The notes under the pieces are model-generated. The model worked only from the letters and a program-made list of their open reading frames with translations, made no database searches and was not told the origin of the DNA. A stretch of DNA of 64,000 nt from Bacillota bacterium (GTDB lineage: Bacteria; Bacillota; UBA4882; UBA8346): NCBI GenBank assembly GCA_023415835.1, contig JAEZJK010000003.1:1-64000 (forward strand). The letters are read 5' to 3'. Below, in pieces: positions 33,486 to 43,271 of the stretch. Both the position numbers and the translations under genes were made by a program. Position 1 is the stretch's first letter, and each line of letters starts with the position of its first letter.

Positions 33486-34676
33486 CTATTTAACAATTAT
33501 CAACTCTTTCGGGCAAGTCGTAAGCAACTGATAGCCGTCCTGCTTGATAACCACCGTATCCTCAATTCCCACAACACCCACTCCTGATATGGCGACCTTT
33601 GGTTCGACGGCTACCACCATATTTTCCTCAAATTGTTCTTCCATTTTTGGGGCGATCAACGGCGGTTCATCCAATTCCAATCCGATCCCGTGCCCCACAA
33701 AACGGACTTTTTCTGCGCCCAAACCCATAAACCCTTCGGCATATCCCAGCTCTTCAGCTAATTGCACCGCTTTCTGATAAGTTTTCTCCCAAGTAGTTCC
33801 CGGCTGCAATAGATCAAAGATTGACTGCTCAATTTCGGTCATTCCCCGATACGCTTCAATTACTTGTTTTGGAGGCTCCCCCCAGCAAAACATCCTTGTC
33901 TGGTCAATATGGTATCCATCAAGGTTAAAAGCATAGTCAAGGGTTACCGGTACCCCTTTGGGGATTGGCTCCTTACCGGCGCCAAATGAAACAGCCGGAG
34001 TAATCCCTGTCCCGGCGCAGACCCCATCAAACTTGTTTCCAGCTAACGAATTAATCCCTGCCGAACAAACCCCTAAACCCATCTCAATTCCTTCACGGTG
34101 GCAACGGACTAGGCCGGTATGTCCATTTTCACGCATATATTTTTCAATGGCCGCGCTTAACTCCAGTTCGGACATTCCCGGTTGAAACTCCGACCTTATC
34201 CACTCCGGAAGATGCTCCATTATCGCTCCGGCTTTTGCTTGGATCCTGATTTCCGCTTCGGATTTTACCAACCTTAGGGTCCTAATATCCCAGGAAAGGT
34301 CGGTAACGGTAATCCCGGGAAATAGTTTCTGCCAATACTGAATTGAGGCATAAGAAATACTGTCAAGCGTAAAGCCGATCTGCTTAACTTTATCCAACTG
34401 ATGATGACTGATCAGTGCTATCAAGTCTTGAGTATTATTAAAAACTTCTAATACGAGATGGCGCACTTGGGTTTCAATTCGCTTAATTGCTTTCCGCGCT
34501 AAAACAAATCCTTCACCGGAGGCAGGCAAGATGAAATAGAGAGGCTGGACTGAACCGGTATAATAATAAATATCTGGATTTCGCGTGATAATCGCGAGGC
34601 CTATCTCTTTAGCCTTCATTTTTTCTTGTAAAAGTTTGATTCGGCCCTGGTATTCTACTGTAGTAAAATCAGACAT
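33486..34676 (-). CDS. M24-family metallopeptidase (Xaa-Pro aminopeptidase-like)
   Basis: It has 396 residues from ATG 34676 (GAGGTG, 6 bases upstream). An N-terminal creatinase-like domain (about 1-145) precedes the pita-bread catalytic domain. The metal ligands appear in order: DYAFNLDGYHIDQTRMF (two Asp), VGHGIGLELDEPP (His), VVAVEPKV (Glu) and GIEDTVV (Glu). The peptide substrate is unknown. The 200 bp downstream carry only low-complexity GAGGCATGA-like text. Confidence 0.9.
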   Translation of the reverse strand: MSDFTTVEYQGRIKLLQEKMKAKEIGLAIITRNPDIYYYTGSVQPLYFILPASGEGFVLARKAIKRIETQVRHLVLEVFNNTQDLIALISHHQLDKVKQIGFTLDSISYASIQYWQKLFPGITVTDLSWDIRTLRLVKSEAEIRIQAKAGAIMEHLPEWIRSEFQPGMSELELSAAIEKYMRENGHTGLVRCHREGIEMGLGVCSAGINSLAGNKFDGVCAGTGITPAVSFGAGKEPIPKGVPVTLDYAFNLDGYHIDQTRMFCWGEPPKQVIEAYRGMTEIEQSIFDLLQPGTTWEKTYQKAVQLAEELGYAEGFMGLGAEKVRFVGHGIGLELDEPPLIAPKMEEQFEENMVVAVEPKVAISGVGVVGIEDTVVIKQDGYQLLTTCPKELIIVK

Positions 34677-34777
34677 TTGGAACACCTCGCTATTATATGG
34701 TTTTACAATAGTCAAAGGGCTATTATAGCTCCGCTTCCTTAATAGTATTAGCTAGGGCGAATGTTGACTTTAAAAGC

Positions 34778-35321
34778 AATAATAAAAATCCTGTGAATCC
34801 TGTTAATCCTATCTATTTAAGGCCTTGTTTTAGACAGGATTTACACTGATTACACGGATTTTGAAATCATAATTATCACAGTTATAATCCAGCAATCGAT
34901 CAATTCAGGACGGTGGTTGCTACTGATAGCGAAAGCTATAATAAAAATCCTGTGAATCCTGTTATCCTGTCTATTTAAAGGCCTTGTTTTAGACAGGATT
35001 TACACTGATTACACGGATTTTTAAAATCAACAATTAGCAGAGTCACAGCTTAAACAATTCGTTGTATAGGACTACGGCTGCTTTAAAATCCTATAAATCC
35101 TGTTAATCCCGTCTATTTAAAACCTCTCTTAGACAGGATTTACACTGATTACACGATTTTTAAAATCATAATTATCATAGTTATAATCCAGGTAATCGAA
35201 CTCAGGACGGTGGTTGCTACTAATAGCGAAAGCTATAATAAAAATCCTGTGAATCCTGTTAATCCTGTCTATTTAAGGCCTTGTTTTAGACAGGATTTAC
35301 ATAGATCAACTTGGATTTTTA
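34778..35321. repeat. Four tandem copies of an about 85-bp palindromic intergenic repeat
   Basis: Copies start near 34778, 34937, 35083 and 35236. Each reads AATCCTGTGAATCCTGTTAA, TCCTGTCTATTTAA, a CTTGTTTTAGACAGGATTTA segment and ACACTGATTACACGGATTTT, so the two halves are imperfect inverted repeats (TCCTGTCTA against TAGACAGGA). The spacers also repeat: the text around TCAGGACGGTGGTTGCTACT occurs near 34902 and 35202. The block fills most of the 750-bp gap between the M24 peptidase and hisG, and no gene is seen in it. Confidence 0.85.
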
Positions 35322-35425
35322 AATCTGCAATTATCACAGTCACAGCCTAAACATTTTACCATAATGGATAATCATATCCATATTAATTCCAGTGCTTACA
35401 AGTGCAAGCATCCTTTAAAAAACAG

Positions 35426-36295
35426 CTAGTAAATGACTTTATTTAAAGGATATTCAACAATCCCCTGAGCCCCAGCGCGTTTTAACTGCGGAATGATATC
35501 CCGTACTTTTCTTTCATCGCTGATTACTTCCAGGGCAATCCATTCCGGGTCGGATAAAGTAGAGATGGTAGGGTTCTTTAAGGAATCCAGAATGGCCATT
35601 ATTTTATCCATATCCTTTTTGGCAAGGTTCATTTTGAGCCCTACCTTGCCCTCGGCCATCAAGGCGCCCTTGATTAACATGGCGATGTTTTCTATTTTCT
35701 CACGCTTCCAAGGATCTTCCCAAGCTGTTTTATTAGCAATCAACTGGTTTTTGACCATCAACACAGTGTCAATGATTCGCAATTTGTTCGCTTTGAGGGA
35801 GCTGCCGGTTTCGGTAATCTCCACAATTGCGTCGGCAAGCACCGGCGGTTTGACTTCAGTCGCCCCCCAGGAAAACTCGATCTCCGCTTTCACCCCGTGC
35901 TGGTTAAAATAATCTTCGGTTACGTGGATTAGCTCGGTTGCAATTCGTTTCCCAGCTAAGTCGGCCGCTTTTTGAAAAGGCGAATCGTTAGGGACAGCCA
36001 GCACCCACCGGCAAGGAGTTAAGGTCTGTTTAGAATAAACCAGATCGGCGACAGCGACTACGTCGGAATGATTATCTAAAATCCAATCATTTCCGGTGAT
36101 TCCAAGATCCAAGACTCCCTCCTCCACATAACGGGACATCTCCTGGGCCCGAATCAACATCCCTTCCAATTCCGGATCGTCAATCGCCGGATAATAGGAA
36201 CGTTCATTTGCGGAGATATTAAACCCGGCCTTTTTAAACAAGCGGAAGGTGGATTCTTGTAAACTTCCTTTGGGCAAACCAAGTTTTAATTGCAA
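35426..36295 (-). CDS. hisG: ATP phosphoribosyltransferase, long form
   Basis: It has 289 residues and catalyses the first step of histidine synthesis. LKLGLPKGSLQESTFRLFKK opens the protein, LDLGITGNDWI contains the PRPP-site pattern, and DAIVEITETGSSLKAN is the conserved phosphate-binding signature. The C-terminal about 80 residues form the regulatory HisG_C domain of the long form, so no HisZ is needed. It stands alone, without other his genes in the window. Confidence 0.93.
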   Translation of the reverse strand: MQLKLGLPKGSLQESTFRLFKKAGFNISANERSYYPAIDDPELEGMLIRAQEMSRYVEEGVLDLGITGNDWILDNHSDVVAVADLVYSKQTLTPCRWVLAVPNDSPFQKAADLAGKRIATELIHVTEDYFNQHGVKAEIEFSWGATEVKPPVLADAIVEITETGSSLKANKLRIIDTVLMVKNQLIANKTAWEDPWKREKIENIAMLIKGALMAEGKVGLKMNLAKKDMDKIMAILDSLKNPTISTLSDPEWIALEVISDERKVRDIIPQLKRAGAQGIVEYPLNKVIY

Positions 36296-36501
36296 TCAAA
36301 CCACTCCTTATTAAATGTAAAAACTATCGAGATCATGATCTAACCAACAATGGGGCTAATCAAGGTGATACTGGTAAAAAATCGGATTAGGCTTAAATGG
36401 ATTATTTGGCAAAATAAATGTTATTGTTTATTCGCCAATTCTTCTTTATTTCCTTTATCTAAACATAATTTAACTTAAGTATGCCTATTGTAATTTGATC
36501 A

Positions 36502-38235
36502 TTATTTCCGATTTGCTTTCCGTTCTTTGAAATATTCAGCTACCGCATCCGCCTCTAGAGTGTTGAAAATGTCAATGCTTTCCAACCAACCTTTTCTGGC
36601 AATGGCTAGCCCTGATCTGGCTAAGTCAAGTTCGCCATCACTATGCGCATCCGGATTAATCGCGATTTTAACCCCATACTCCTTAGCTTTCCGGCACCAA
36701 CGCCAATCAAGGTCCAACCGGTAGGGGTTGGCGTTAAACTCTATAATAACCTCTTTTAGGGCAGCTTTTTTAATAACCATGTCAAGATCCAGCTCATAGC
36801 CCGGCCTCTCCAGCAAGATCCTTCCGGTGGGATGGCCAAGTATTGTCAGGAACGGATTATCTAGCGCTTTAAGTATCCTGGCGGTCATCTCTTCTTTTTT
36901 CATCCTGAATTGAGAATGGACTGAACCAATCACAAAATCAAACCCTGCTAAAATTGAGGGATCATAATCAAGTTCACCGGAAGGGAGGATATCTGCCTCA
37001 ATCCCCTTGAAAATTAAAAAATCGGGATATTCCTGGTTTAACTCCTCAATCTCTTGAAATTGTTTGATAATAGCCCCTTCGCTTAGCCCCCCGGCATAAA
37101 ACGCAACCCGGCTATGGTCGGTGATGCCTAAATAGCGATAACCCCGATGAATAGCGGCTTCAACCATATTGCGAAGGGATTCCCGGCCATCGCTATAACT
37201 AGTATGAACATGAAAAACCCCTTGGATCGATTCCGGCCTAACTAGTTCCGGTAAGCTTCCCTTAACGGCAGCCTCAATCTCTCCCAAATCTTCCCGAAGC
37301 TCCGGCGGAATGTATCTTAAACCTAGTTTCCGATAAATATCGGTTTCACTTTTACAATAAATCGGGGTTGGATCATCGCCTTTAAATAAACCGTACTCGT
37401 TAACCTTATAGCCTTTTTCCTTCGCATAATGCCGTAATGCGGTGTTATGTTCTATACTCCCCGAAAAGTGCTGCAGCGCATGGGGGTACTCGCGGGGTTG
37501 AACTACTCTTAGATCAGCCTGAATGCCGCTTTTTAGCAGAACAGAACCTTTAGTGAGGCCGTTGGAAATTACTTGGGCTACTATCGGCAATTTAATAAAT
37601 TGTTGAATTAGTTTTTCGCCATCATTAGCTGCTGCCACCAAATCCAGATCCTTAACCACTTCTTTAAACCGGCGTAAGCTACCGGCAATTTCCACCATTA
37701 AAGCCCCGGGAAGGGCTGCTATTTCTTCCCGGAGCCGTACCGCTTCCGGCCAAACTTCGCTTAATAGGAACTGGCCCCGGTGTTCTTTAATGAATTGAAT
37801 TCCGGCGCTAATCTTAGCTTGAGTCTTAACGCCGAACCCCGGTAAAGCTGCCAACTTATCATGATTACAGGCCTCTTCCAACATCTCCAAGCTTGTAACC
37901 CCAAGTGATTGATAAATAACATTGATTTTCTTAGCGCCTAATCCCGGAATGCGTAGTAACTCAATTAAGCCTGGCGGTGTAGTGCTTTTAAGGTTCTCAT
38001 AATATTCGACGGTACCGGTCCGGCTCCATTCATCAACCTTTTTTACTAAGGCGTCGCCGAAACCGGGTAATTCAGAAATACGCCCTTCATTGATTAGTTT
38101 TGACAGATCCGCGGTAAGGTTTTCGATAGTACGGGCAGCATTATAATAAGCCCGTGCCTTAAAGGAATTCTCACCTTTCAACTCAAGTAATAGGCCAATT
38201 TCATTTAAAATCCTAGCTAAATCATGTTTATCCAT
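36502..38235 (-). CDS. polX: PolX-type DNA polymerase/PHP-domain protein
   Basis: It has 577 residues from ATG 38235 (AAGGTGG, 5 bases upstream). The N-terminal helix-hairpin-helix region contains ELPGFGDALVKKVDEW and LRIPGLGAKKINVIYQ. A polymerase beta-type palm follows, with IAGSLRRFKEVVKDLDLV giving the GS and D-x-D metal motif. From about residue 335 a PHP phosphoesterase domain is present (GVFHVHTSYSDGRESL, LGITDHSR, IGSVHS). This is the bacterial gap-filling PolX with 3'-5' exonuclease potential. Confidence 0.92.
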   Translation of the reverse strand: MDKHDLARILNEIGLLLELKGENSFKARAYYNAARTIENLTADLSKLINEGRISELPGFGDALVKKVDEWSRTGTVEYYENLKSTTPPGLIELLRIPGLGAKKINVIYQSLGVTSLEMLEEACNHDKLAALPGFGVKTQAKISAGIQFIKEHRGQFLLSEVWPEAVRLREEIAALPGALMVEIAGSLRRFKEVVKDLDLVAAANDGEKLIQQFIKLPIVAQVISNGLTKGSVLLKSGIQADLRVVQPREYPHALQHFSGSIEHNTALRHYAKEKGYKVNEYGLFKGDDPTPIYCKSETDIYRKLGLRYIPPELREDLGEIEAAVKGSLPELVRPESIQGVFHVHTSYSDGRESLRNMVEAAIHRGYRYLGITDHSRVAFYAGGLSEGAIIKQFQEIEELNQEYPDFLIFKGIEADILPSGELDYDPSILAGFDFVIGSVHSQFRMKKEEMTARILKALDNPFLTILGHPTGRILLERPGYELDLDMVIKKAALKEVIIEFNANPYRLDLDWRWCRKAKEYGVKIAINPDAHSDGELDLARSGLAIARKGWLESIDIFNTLEADAVAEYFKERKANRK

Positions 38236-38313
38236 CTCGACCACCTTGAGAGGCTCTTTTCTTAAAAATCTATCAGATTCCTTTTCATTTTCTCTCTAAA
38301 AAACAAAACAAAT

Positions 38314-38338
38314 AAAAACCCGGATTTACCGGGTTTTT
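38314..38338 (-). terminator. Intrinsic terminator of groSL
   Basis: AAAAACCCGG-TAAAT-CCGGGTTTTT is a perfect stem-loop. It lies 6 bases after the groL stop in the direction of transcription. Confidence 0.92.
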
Positions 38339-38343
38339 GTTTG

Positions 38344-39978
38344 TTACATATCCATGCCGCCCATGCCGCCGGGCATTCCGCCGCCAGGCATCATCGGTTT
38401 TTCTTTCTCGGGAATCTCAGCCACCAAACATTCGGTGGTTAAGAGCATTCCTGCAATACTGGCCGCATTTTGCAATGCGCTCCTGGTAACTTTGGCCGGG
38501 TCGACAATACCGGCAGGAACCATTTCTACATATTCGCCGGTTAAGGCATTGAAGCCTTTGCCCTTTGGCATTGAAGTAACTTTCTCCACAATAACTGAAC
38601 CTTCAACACCGGCATTGTTGGCAATCTGCCGTAACGGTTCAGCTAAAGCTTTTCTAACAATGCTAATTCCAGTGGAAATGTCTCCAGCCTCTTTGAGATT
38701 ATCCAAAGCCGGGGCGATCTGTAGCAACGCCACGCCGCCACCCGGGACAACCCCTTCTTCAACTGCCGCTCTGGTAGCGGAAAGCGCATCTTCAATCCGG
38801 TGCTTTTTCTCTTTCATTTCAGTTTCAGTAGCAGCTCCGACTTGAATAACCGCAACCCCACCGGAGAGTTTGGCCAGGCGTTCTTGTAGTTTTTCCCGGT
38901 CATAATCGGAGGTTGTATCTTCAATCTGTACTTTGATCTGGTTAATTCGGTTCTTAATCTCTTGATTACTACCTCTACCATCTACGATCGTGGTTTCATC
39001 TTTAGTGATCTTCACTTGACGCGCTTGGCCCAGCATATCGATGGTGGTATTTTCTAAAGTCATACCCACTTTCTCGGAGATCACTTGACCTCCGGTGACA
39101 ATGGCAATATCACTGAGCATGGCTTCACGGCGATCGCCAAATCCAGGAGCTTTCACCGCGACAATATTCAAAACGCCCCTTAATTTATTAACCACTAAGG
39201 TAGCCAAAGCCTCGCCTTCGACATCCTCGGAAATGATTAACAAAGGTTTACCGCGTTGCATCACTTTTTCCAAAATCGGAAGCAGGTCCTTAATCATCGA
39301 AACCTTCTTATCGGTAAGTAGAATGAAAGGTTCATCCAATACAGCTTCCATTCGTTCCGAATCAGTGATCATGTAAGGAGAGACATACCCCCGGTCGAAT
39401 TGCATTCCTTCGACGACTTCCAAGTTGGTCCCCATGGTTTGAGATTCTTCAACGGTAATAACGCCGTCTTTGCCGACTTTCTCCATGGCTTCGGCGATTA
39501 GGCCCCCGATTTCATCGTCAGCGGCAGAGATCGCTGCCACATGGGTAATGTCTTCTTTGCTGTCTACCGATTTGCTTACCTTCTTCAACTCTTCAACCAC
39601 CAATTGAACTGCCTTTTCGATACCCTTTTTAAGGATCATCGGATTAGCTCCGGCGGCCACGTTTTTTAACCCTTCCCTAACCATGGCCTGTGCTAAGAGA
39701 GTAGCGGTGGTAGTACCGTCACCAGCAATATCATTGGTTTTGGTAGCAACCTCTTTAGCGAGTTGAGCTCCCATATTTTGAAACGGATCTTCGAGTTCGA
39801 TTTCTTTGGCAATGGTTACTCCGTCATTAGTAATAGTGGGAGAACCGTATTTTTTATCCAAAACGACATTACGCCCTTTGGGGCCTAAAGTCACCTTAAC
39901 TGCATCAGCTAGAGTATTTACACCACGCTCTAAAGCATGACGCGCTTCTTCTCCAAATAAAATTTGCTTGGCAGCCAT
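38344..39978 (-). CDS. groL: Chaperonin GroEL
   Basis: It has 544 residues, the normal length. AAKQILFGEEARHALERGVN opens it. VTLGPKGRNVVLDKKYGSPT, NDGVTIAKEIELEDP and the ATP-site GDGTTTATLLAQ follow, and the protein ends in the Gly-Met-rich tail GGMPGGMGGMDM. It is encoded after groS with a 29-bp gap, and both are under CIRCE. Confidence 0.98.
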   Translation of the reverse strand: MAAKQILFGEEARHALERGVNTLADAVKVTLGPKGRNVVLDKKYGSPTITNDGVTIAKEIELEDPFQNMGAQLAKEVATKTNDIAGDGTTTATLLAQAMVREGLKNVAAGANPMILKKGIEKAVQLVVEELKKVSKSVDSKEDITHVAAISAADDEIGGLIAEAMEKVGKDGVITVEESQTMGTNLEVVEGMQFDRGYVSPYMITDSERMEAVLDEPFILLTDKKVSMIKDLLPILEKVMQRGKPLLIISEDVEGEALATLVVNKLRGVLNIVAVKAPGFGDRREAMLSDIAIVTGGQVISEKVGMTLENTTIDMLGQARQVKITKDETTIVDGRGSNQEIKNRINQIKVQIEDTTSDYDREKLQERLAKLSGGVAVIQVGAATETEMKEKKHRIEDALSATRAAVEEGVVPGGGVALLQIAPALDNLKEAGDISTGISIVRKALAEPLRQIANNAGVEGSVIVEKVTSMPKGKGFNALTGEYVEMVPAGIVDPAKVTRSALQNAASIAGMLLTTECLVAEIPEKEKPMMPGGGMPGGMGGMDM

Positions 39979-40007
39979 TCGAATTCACCTTCCTTTATAA
40001 CTGATAT

Positions 40008-40298
40008 TTATTGGTTTACTATAGCCAGGACATCGCTTTCTTTTAAAACCATATATTCTTCGCCGTCAAGTTTGATTTCGGTCCCGGCATATTTAGCAAA
40101 TAAAACCTTATCGCCAACTTTTACATCCAGAGCAACTTTTTGCCCATTCTCCAACATTTTTCCCGAACCAACCGCTTTAACCTCTCCCATTTGGGGTTTT
40201 TCTTTAGCGGTATCCGGAATTAAAATCCCGCTCTTAGTCCGTTCTTCACTTTCTAAAACTTTAATGACAATTCTTTCTCCTAACGGGGTTATATTCAT
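40008..40298 (-). CDS. groS: Co-chaperonin GroES
   Basis: It has 96 residues. ITPLGERIVIKVLESEERTK with the mobile loop TKSGILIPDTAKEKPQMGEV is diagnostic, and KVLFAKYAGTEIKLDGEEYM completes the fold. GGAGGG lies before the ATG. It is the first gene of the heat-shock operon. Confidence 0.97.
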   Translation of the reverse strand: MNITPLGERIVIKVLESEERTKSGILIPDTAKEKPQMGEVKAVGSGKMLENGQKVALDVKVGDKVLFAKYAGTEIKLDGEEYMVLKESDVLAIVNQ

Positions 40299-40330
40299 TT
40301 ATTTCCCTCCTCTCGGCTTATTTTTATTTG

Positions 40331-40357
40331 TTAGCACTCATTAGAAGTGAGTGCTAA
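40331..40357 (-). promoter_or_regulatory. CIRCE operator (HrcA binding site)
   Basis: TTAGCACTC-9 bases-GAGTGCTAA is a perfect match to the CIRCE consensus, placed between the promoter and the groS start. HrcA repression of groSL is expected. Confidence 0.97.
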
Positions 40358-40366
40358 CCGATTTTA

Positions 40367-40395
40367 ATTTTATAAAACTAACATCAGATTAGCAA
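40367..40395 (-). promoter_or_regulatory. Putative sigma-A promoter of groSL
   Basis: TTGCTA (40390-40395) and TAAAAT (40367-40372) lie 17 bases apart on the minus strand. CIRCE starts 10 bases after the -10 box, so the operator covers the transcription start. Confidence 0.75.
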
Positions 40396-40607
40396 GAGCC
40401 TCTATTCCCGTTCTGATGCTATTTTATCTAAATAAGGTTAATTTATGCAATATATCTATAGTTATCGCCCAGATTATGCTTATTCTATTTAAAATCAGGC
40501 AAGGGTCGAATATCAAAAATCAAATGTCAAAAGAATTGAATTTAGGCTTTGAACTTTAGACTTTTGAATTTAGGCTTTTTTATTAAACCAAATTGGGAAA
40601 CATATTG

Positions 40608-41603
40608 ATGGAGGTCCAACTTTTTTTACTCCTTCAGGGGATGGTGGTACACATTCAGCTCCCTAGGTCCATACAGCCAATGCTTGCTTCAATTGCCGAA
40701 CCATTCGACTCCCATGAATATACCTATGAAATCAAATGGGATGGTTACCGTTCCTTAGCTTTTCTTGACTCCGAAACCAAATTACAAAGCAGGAACCTCA
40801 GGGATATCACTGCTGTTTTTCCTGAACTGGCTCAAATTCACCGTTTCCAAAAACAACCCGGTATGATCTTAGATGGCGAAATAATTGCCCTGCGTAATGG
40901 GAAACCGAGTTTTCTGGAACTTCAAAAACGGGGTCAGCTCCTGAATGAGGTTCAAATCCGAAATACCGCTAGAACCATTCCCGTTGTTTATGTGGCCTTT
41001 GATCTTATCTATCTTAATTACCAACCGCTTTTTAATGAACCAATCGAAAAACGCCGCCGCCTTCTGGGGGAGAATCTCAATCCCATCCCTGAATTAATTC
41101 TGGCTGATTATATCGCCGATCAAGGAATCGCTTATTTTAAAGCTATTTCCGAAATGGGTTTAGAGGGAGTAATCGCCAAAAAGAAGGGCAGCATTTATCT
41201 GCCTAATAAACGAGGTAAAACTTGGCTTAAATTTAAAAGAAAAAAGACTGGCGCCTTTTTAATCTGTGGCTTTGTTACAAACCAAACCTCCCGTGGTTTA
41301 CTGAGTTCCCTTATTTTAGGAGCTTACCTGGAAGAAAAATTAACTTATTTTGGCATGGTCGGGACAGGTTTTTCCCGGAAAGAATTGGAGATTATTATAA
41401 AAGAACTTCAAAAGATTACTGTCAAAAATTGCCCCTTTACCGGAACTAATATTATCCAACCCAAAAACACTTTCTGGACCAAGCCAATCCTAGCCTGTGA
41501 AGTCGAATACTTGGAATTAACTGGCGACGGCAGCCTTAGGCACCCAAGTTTCAAAAACTTCCGGCCCGACATAAAACCGAAAGACTGTATTTATAAGGAA
41601 TAA
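40608..41603 (+). CDS. ligD: ATP-dependent DNA ligase (LigD ligase domain, stand-alone)
   Basis: It has about 331 residues. YEIKWDGYRSLAFL contains the nucleotidylated lysine (motif I, K-x-D-G). MILDGEIIAL (motif III), GLEGVIAKKKGSIY (motif IV) and GKTWLKFKR (motif V) follow. A C-terminal OB domain begins at about residue 225. The start is uncertain: ATG 40608 has only a weak GGGA upstream, and ATG 40641 or GTG 40644 next to AGGGG are alternatives, while conserved sequence begins at IQPMLASIAEPF. The partner polymerase domain is the next gene. No ku gene is in the window. Confidence 0.9.
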   Translation: MEVQLFLLLQGMVVHIQLPRSIQPMLASIAEPFDSHEYTYEIKWDGYRSLAFLDSETKLQSRNLRDITAVFPELAQIHRFQKQPGMILDGEIIALRNGKPSFLELQKRGQLLNEVQIRNTARTIPVVYVAFDLIYLNYQPLFNEPIEKRRRLLGENLNPIPELILADYIADQGIAYFKAISEMGLEGVIAKKKGSIYLPNKRGKTWLKFKRKKTGAFLICGFVTNQTSRGLLSSLILGAYLEEKLTYFGMVGTGFSRKELEIIIKELQKITVKNCPFTGTNIIQPKNTFWTKPILACEVEYLELTGDGSLRHPSFKNFRPDIKPKDCIYKE

Positions 41604-41613
41604 TAATTAAACA

Positions 41614-42498
41614 ATGCAATCAACTATTTTACTCAATGAGCATCAAGTGCCGATTAAAAATCCGGATAAAGTATTTTGGCCTGATGATGGCTATACTAAG
41701 GCCGATATTATGAGATATTACGCTTCAATCTGGCCATACCTTGCCCCACACCTTGAGGGAAGGCCTGTCTCACTAGTCCGATACCCGGAGGGAATTGCAA
41801 ACTCTTTTTTTTACCAGAAAGATATTCCCGATCCGCCGTCATGGGTTAAAACAGTTCCCATTCAGTCAGAAGGCCGGATTATCAATTACGCCCTCATTAA
41901 TAACTTAGAAACCCTTATTTGGTCAATTAACCTAGGTTGTATCGAAGTCCATCCCTGGCTATCCACTATAAATAACCTTGATTGCCCAACTTATGTCATA
42001 TTTGACCTTGACCCTATGGAACCTGCCGTTTTCAGTGACGCCGTAAAAATCGCTCAATTTATCCGAATTTTATTACACGAACTTAAGTTGGAGGCCTTTC
42101 CCAAAATTTCCGGAGCTACTGGGATTCATATTTATCTTCCCCTGAATAAAGGATACTCTTTCAAACAGGCCAACTCTTTTGTTAAAAACCTCGGCAAGAT
42201 TATTATTAATGCCTTCCCGGAATTAGCCACCAATGAACGTAAAGTTTCCCAACGAGGCGGCAAAGTGTATATCGACCACTTACAGAACTTAAAAGGGAAA
42301 ACTATCGCCTCCGTTTACAGTTTACGGCCATTCCGGGGAGCCCCGGTTTCGATTCCGGTAACTTGGGATGAATTAACCGCTGTTCACCCAGGGATGTTTA
42401 ATATTAACACCGCTCCGGAGCGGATAGAAAAAATAGGGGATTTATTTAATCCTTTACTCCATTTACAACAAGATCTGCCCGATTCACTATTAGCTTAA
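41614..42498 (+). CDS. ligD: LigD-type primase-polymerase domain, stand-alone
   Basis: It has 294 residues in the archaeo-eukaryotic-primase-like polymerase of bacterial end joining. VPIKNPDKVFWPDDGYTKAD opens it, YVIFDLDPMEP gives the metal aspartates, and KISGATGIHIYLPL contains the SG-x-G-x-H motif. It starts 10 bp after the ligase gene, so the usual single LigD chain is split into two co-transcribed genes without a phosphoesterase domain. Its end overlaps the convergent EEP gene by 4 bp. Confidence 0.93.
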   Translation: MQSTILLNEHQVPIKNPDKVFWPDDGYTKADIMRYYASIWPYLAPHLEGRPVSLVRYPEGIANSFFYQKDIPDPPSWVKTVPIQSEGRIINYALINNLETLIWSINLGCIEVHPWLSTINNLDCPTYVIFDLDPMEPAVFSDAVKIAQFIRILLHELKLEAFPKISGATGIHIYLPLNKGYSFKQANSFVKNLGKIIINAFPELATNERKVSQRGGKVYIDHLQNLKGKTIASVYSLRPFRGAPVSIPVTWDELTAVHPGMFNINTAPERIEKIGDLFNPLLHLQQDLPDSLLA

Positions 42499-43271
42499 TG
42501 AAGTAATATCGGTTCCCCCGCTACCTGTGACCAGGAAAGCTCCAGTCCCAATTCGGCAATAACCGGCAAGTGATCGGATAGGGCATTTTCACAAACTTTC
42601 ATACTCTTTAAAACAAAATCGGGACTAGTAAAGATCATGTCAATTTCCGGCCCTATTTCCTGATCACTTAACCTTAATGTCCCTTGTTGAGGGGAAGGAT
42701 TATGTTTAACCCAATTCCCATTTAATAAAACAACTCCGGATCCATTTGGTTTCTCATTAAAATCCCCTGTAATAATTAATGGGTTGCCTAATCGGACGCC
42801 AAAACTGATGATCTTACTCACCTGGGCCAAACGTTCCGCATTCGATAAACCTAAATGAGTTGTTAAGAAATTAATCCTGGCGCCCCTAACCTGGACCTGA
42901 ACTGCAAGATAATTTCGCGGTTCAAGGTTACCGGGTAGTATTTCACTCCAAATTTTGAGAATTGGGTATTTGCTTAAGACTAAGTTGCCAAAGAAAGCTT
43001 TATTCCCTCGACCAATTGTGGCTGAGAAAACAGGGTACATTCCCAGTCGCTCCCCAAGAATACTCGCCATATCCTGGTAATCGGTTTTGGCGGACCAAAA
43101 ACGGCTAACTTCTTGTATTCCGGCCAAATCTGGTTTAAGGCCATCAATGAATTCCGCTAATTGCTCCAGGTTATACTTTCCATACCAGTTGATACCATTA
43201 TGGATATTAAAAGTAAGGGCTTTAAGAGGCAATCTAACCCTTAGCCTGTCTAATTCGGCGTAATTTAGCAC
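42495..43271 (-). CDS. Endonuclease/exonuclease/phosphatase-family hydrolase
   Basis: It has 258 residues from GTG 43271, preceded 7 bases upstream by GGAGGG. The alternative ATG at 43286 overlaps that ribosome binding site. LTFNIHNGINWYG, LAGIQEVSRFW (catalytic Glu), IITGDFNEKP and SDHLPVIAEL (Asp-His) form the EEP catalytic set. No signal peptide is present. The substrate, either nucleic acid or phospholipid/inositol phosphate, is unresolved. Confidence 0.88.
   Translation of the reverse strand: MLNYAELDRLRVRLPLKALTFNIHNGINWYGKYNLEQLAEFIDGLKPDLAGIQEVSRFWSAKTDYQDMASILGERLGMYPVFSATIGRGNKAFFGNLVLSKYPILKIWSEILPGNLEPRNYLAVQVQVRGARINFLTTHLGLSNAERLAQVSKIISFGVRLGNPLIITGDFNEKPNGSGVVLLNGNWVKHNPSPQQGTLRLSDQEIGPEIDMIFTSPDFVLKSMKVCENALSDHLPVIAELGLELSWSQVAGEPILLH

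Noticed and set aside
34778..35321. CRISPR array
   Set aside because: Units are palindromic and about 85 bp with similar, not unique, spacers; no cas genes nearby. No CRISPR array was found anywhere in the window.
38354..38845. 163-codon plus-strand frame opposite groL
   Set aside because: Antisense shadow of a highly conserved gene; no independent support.
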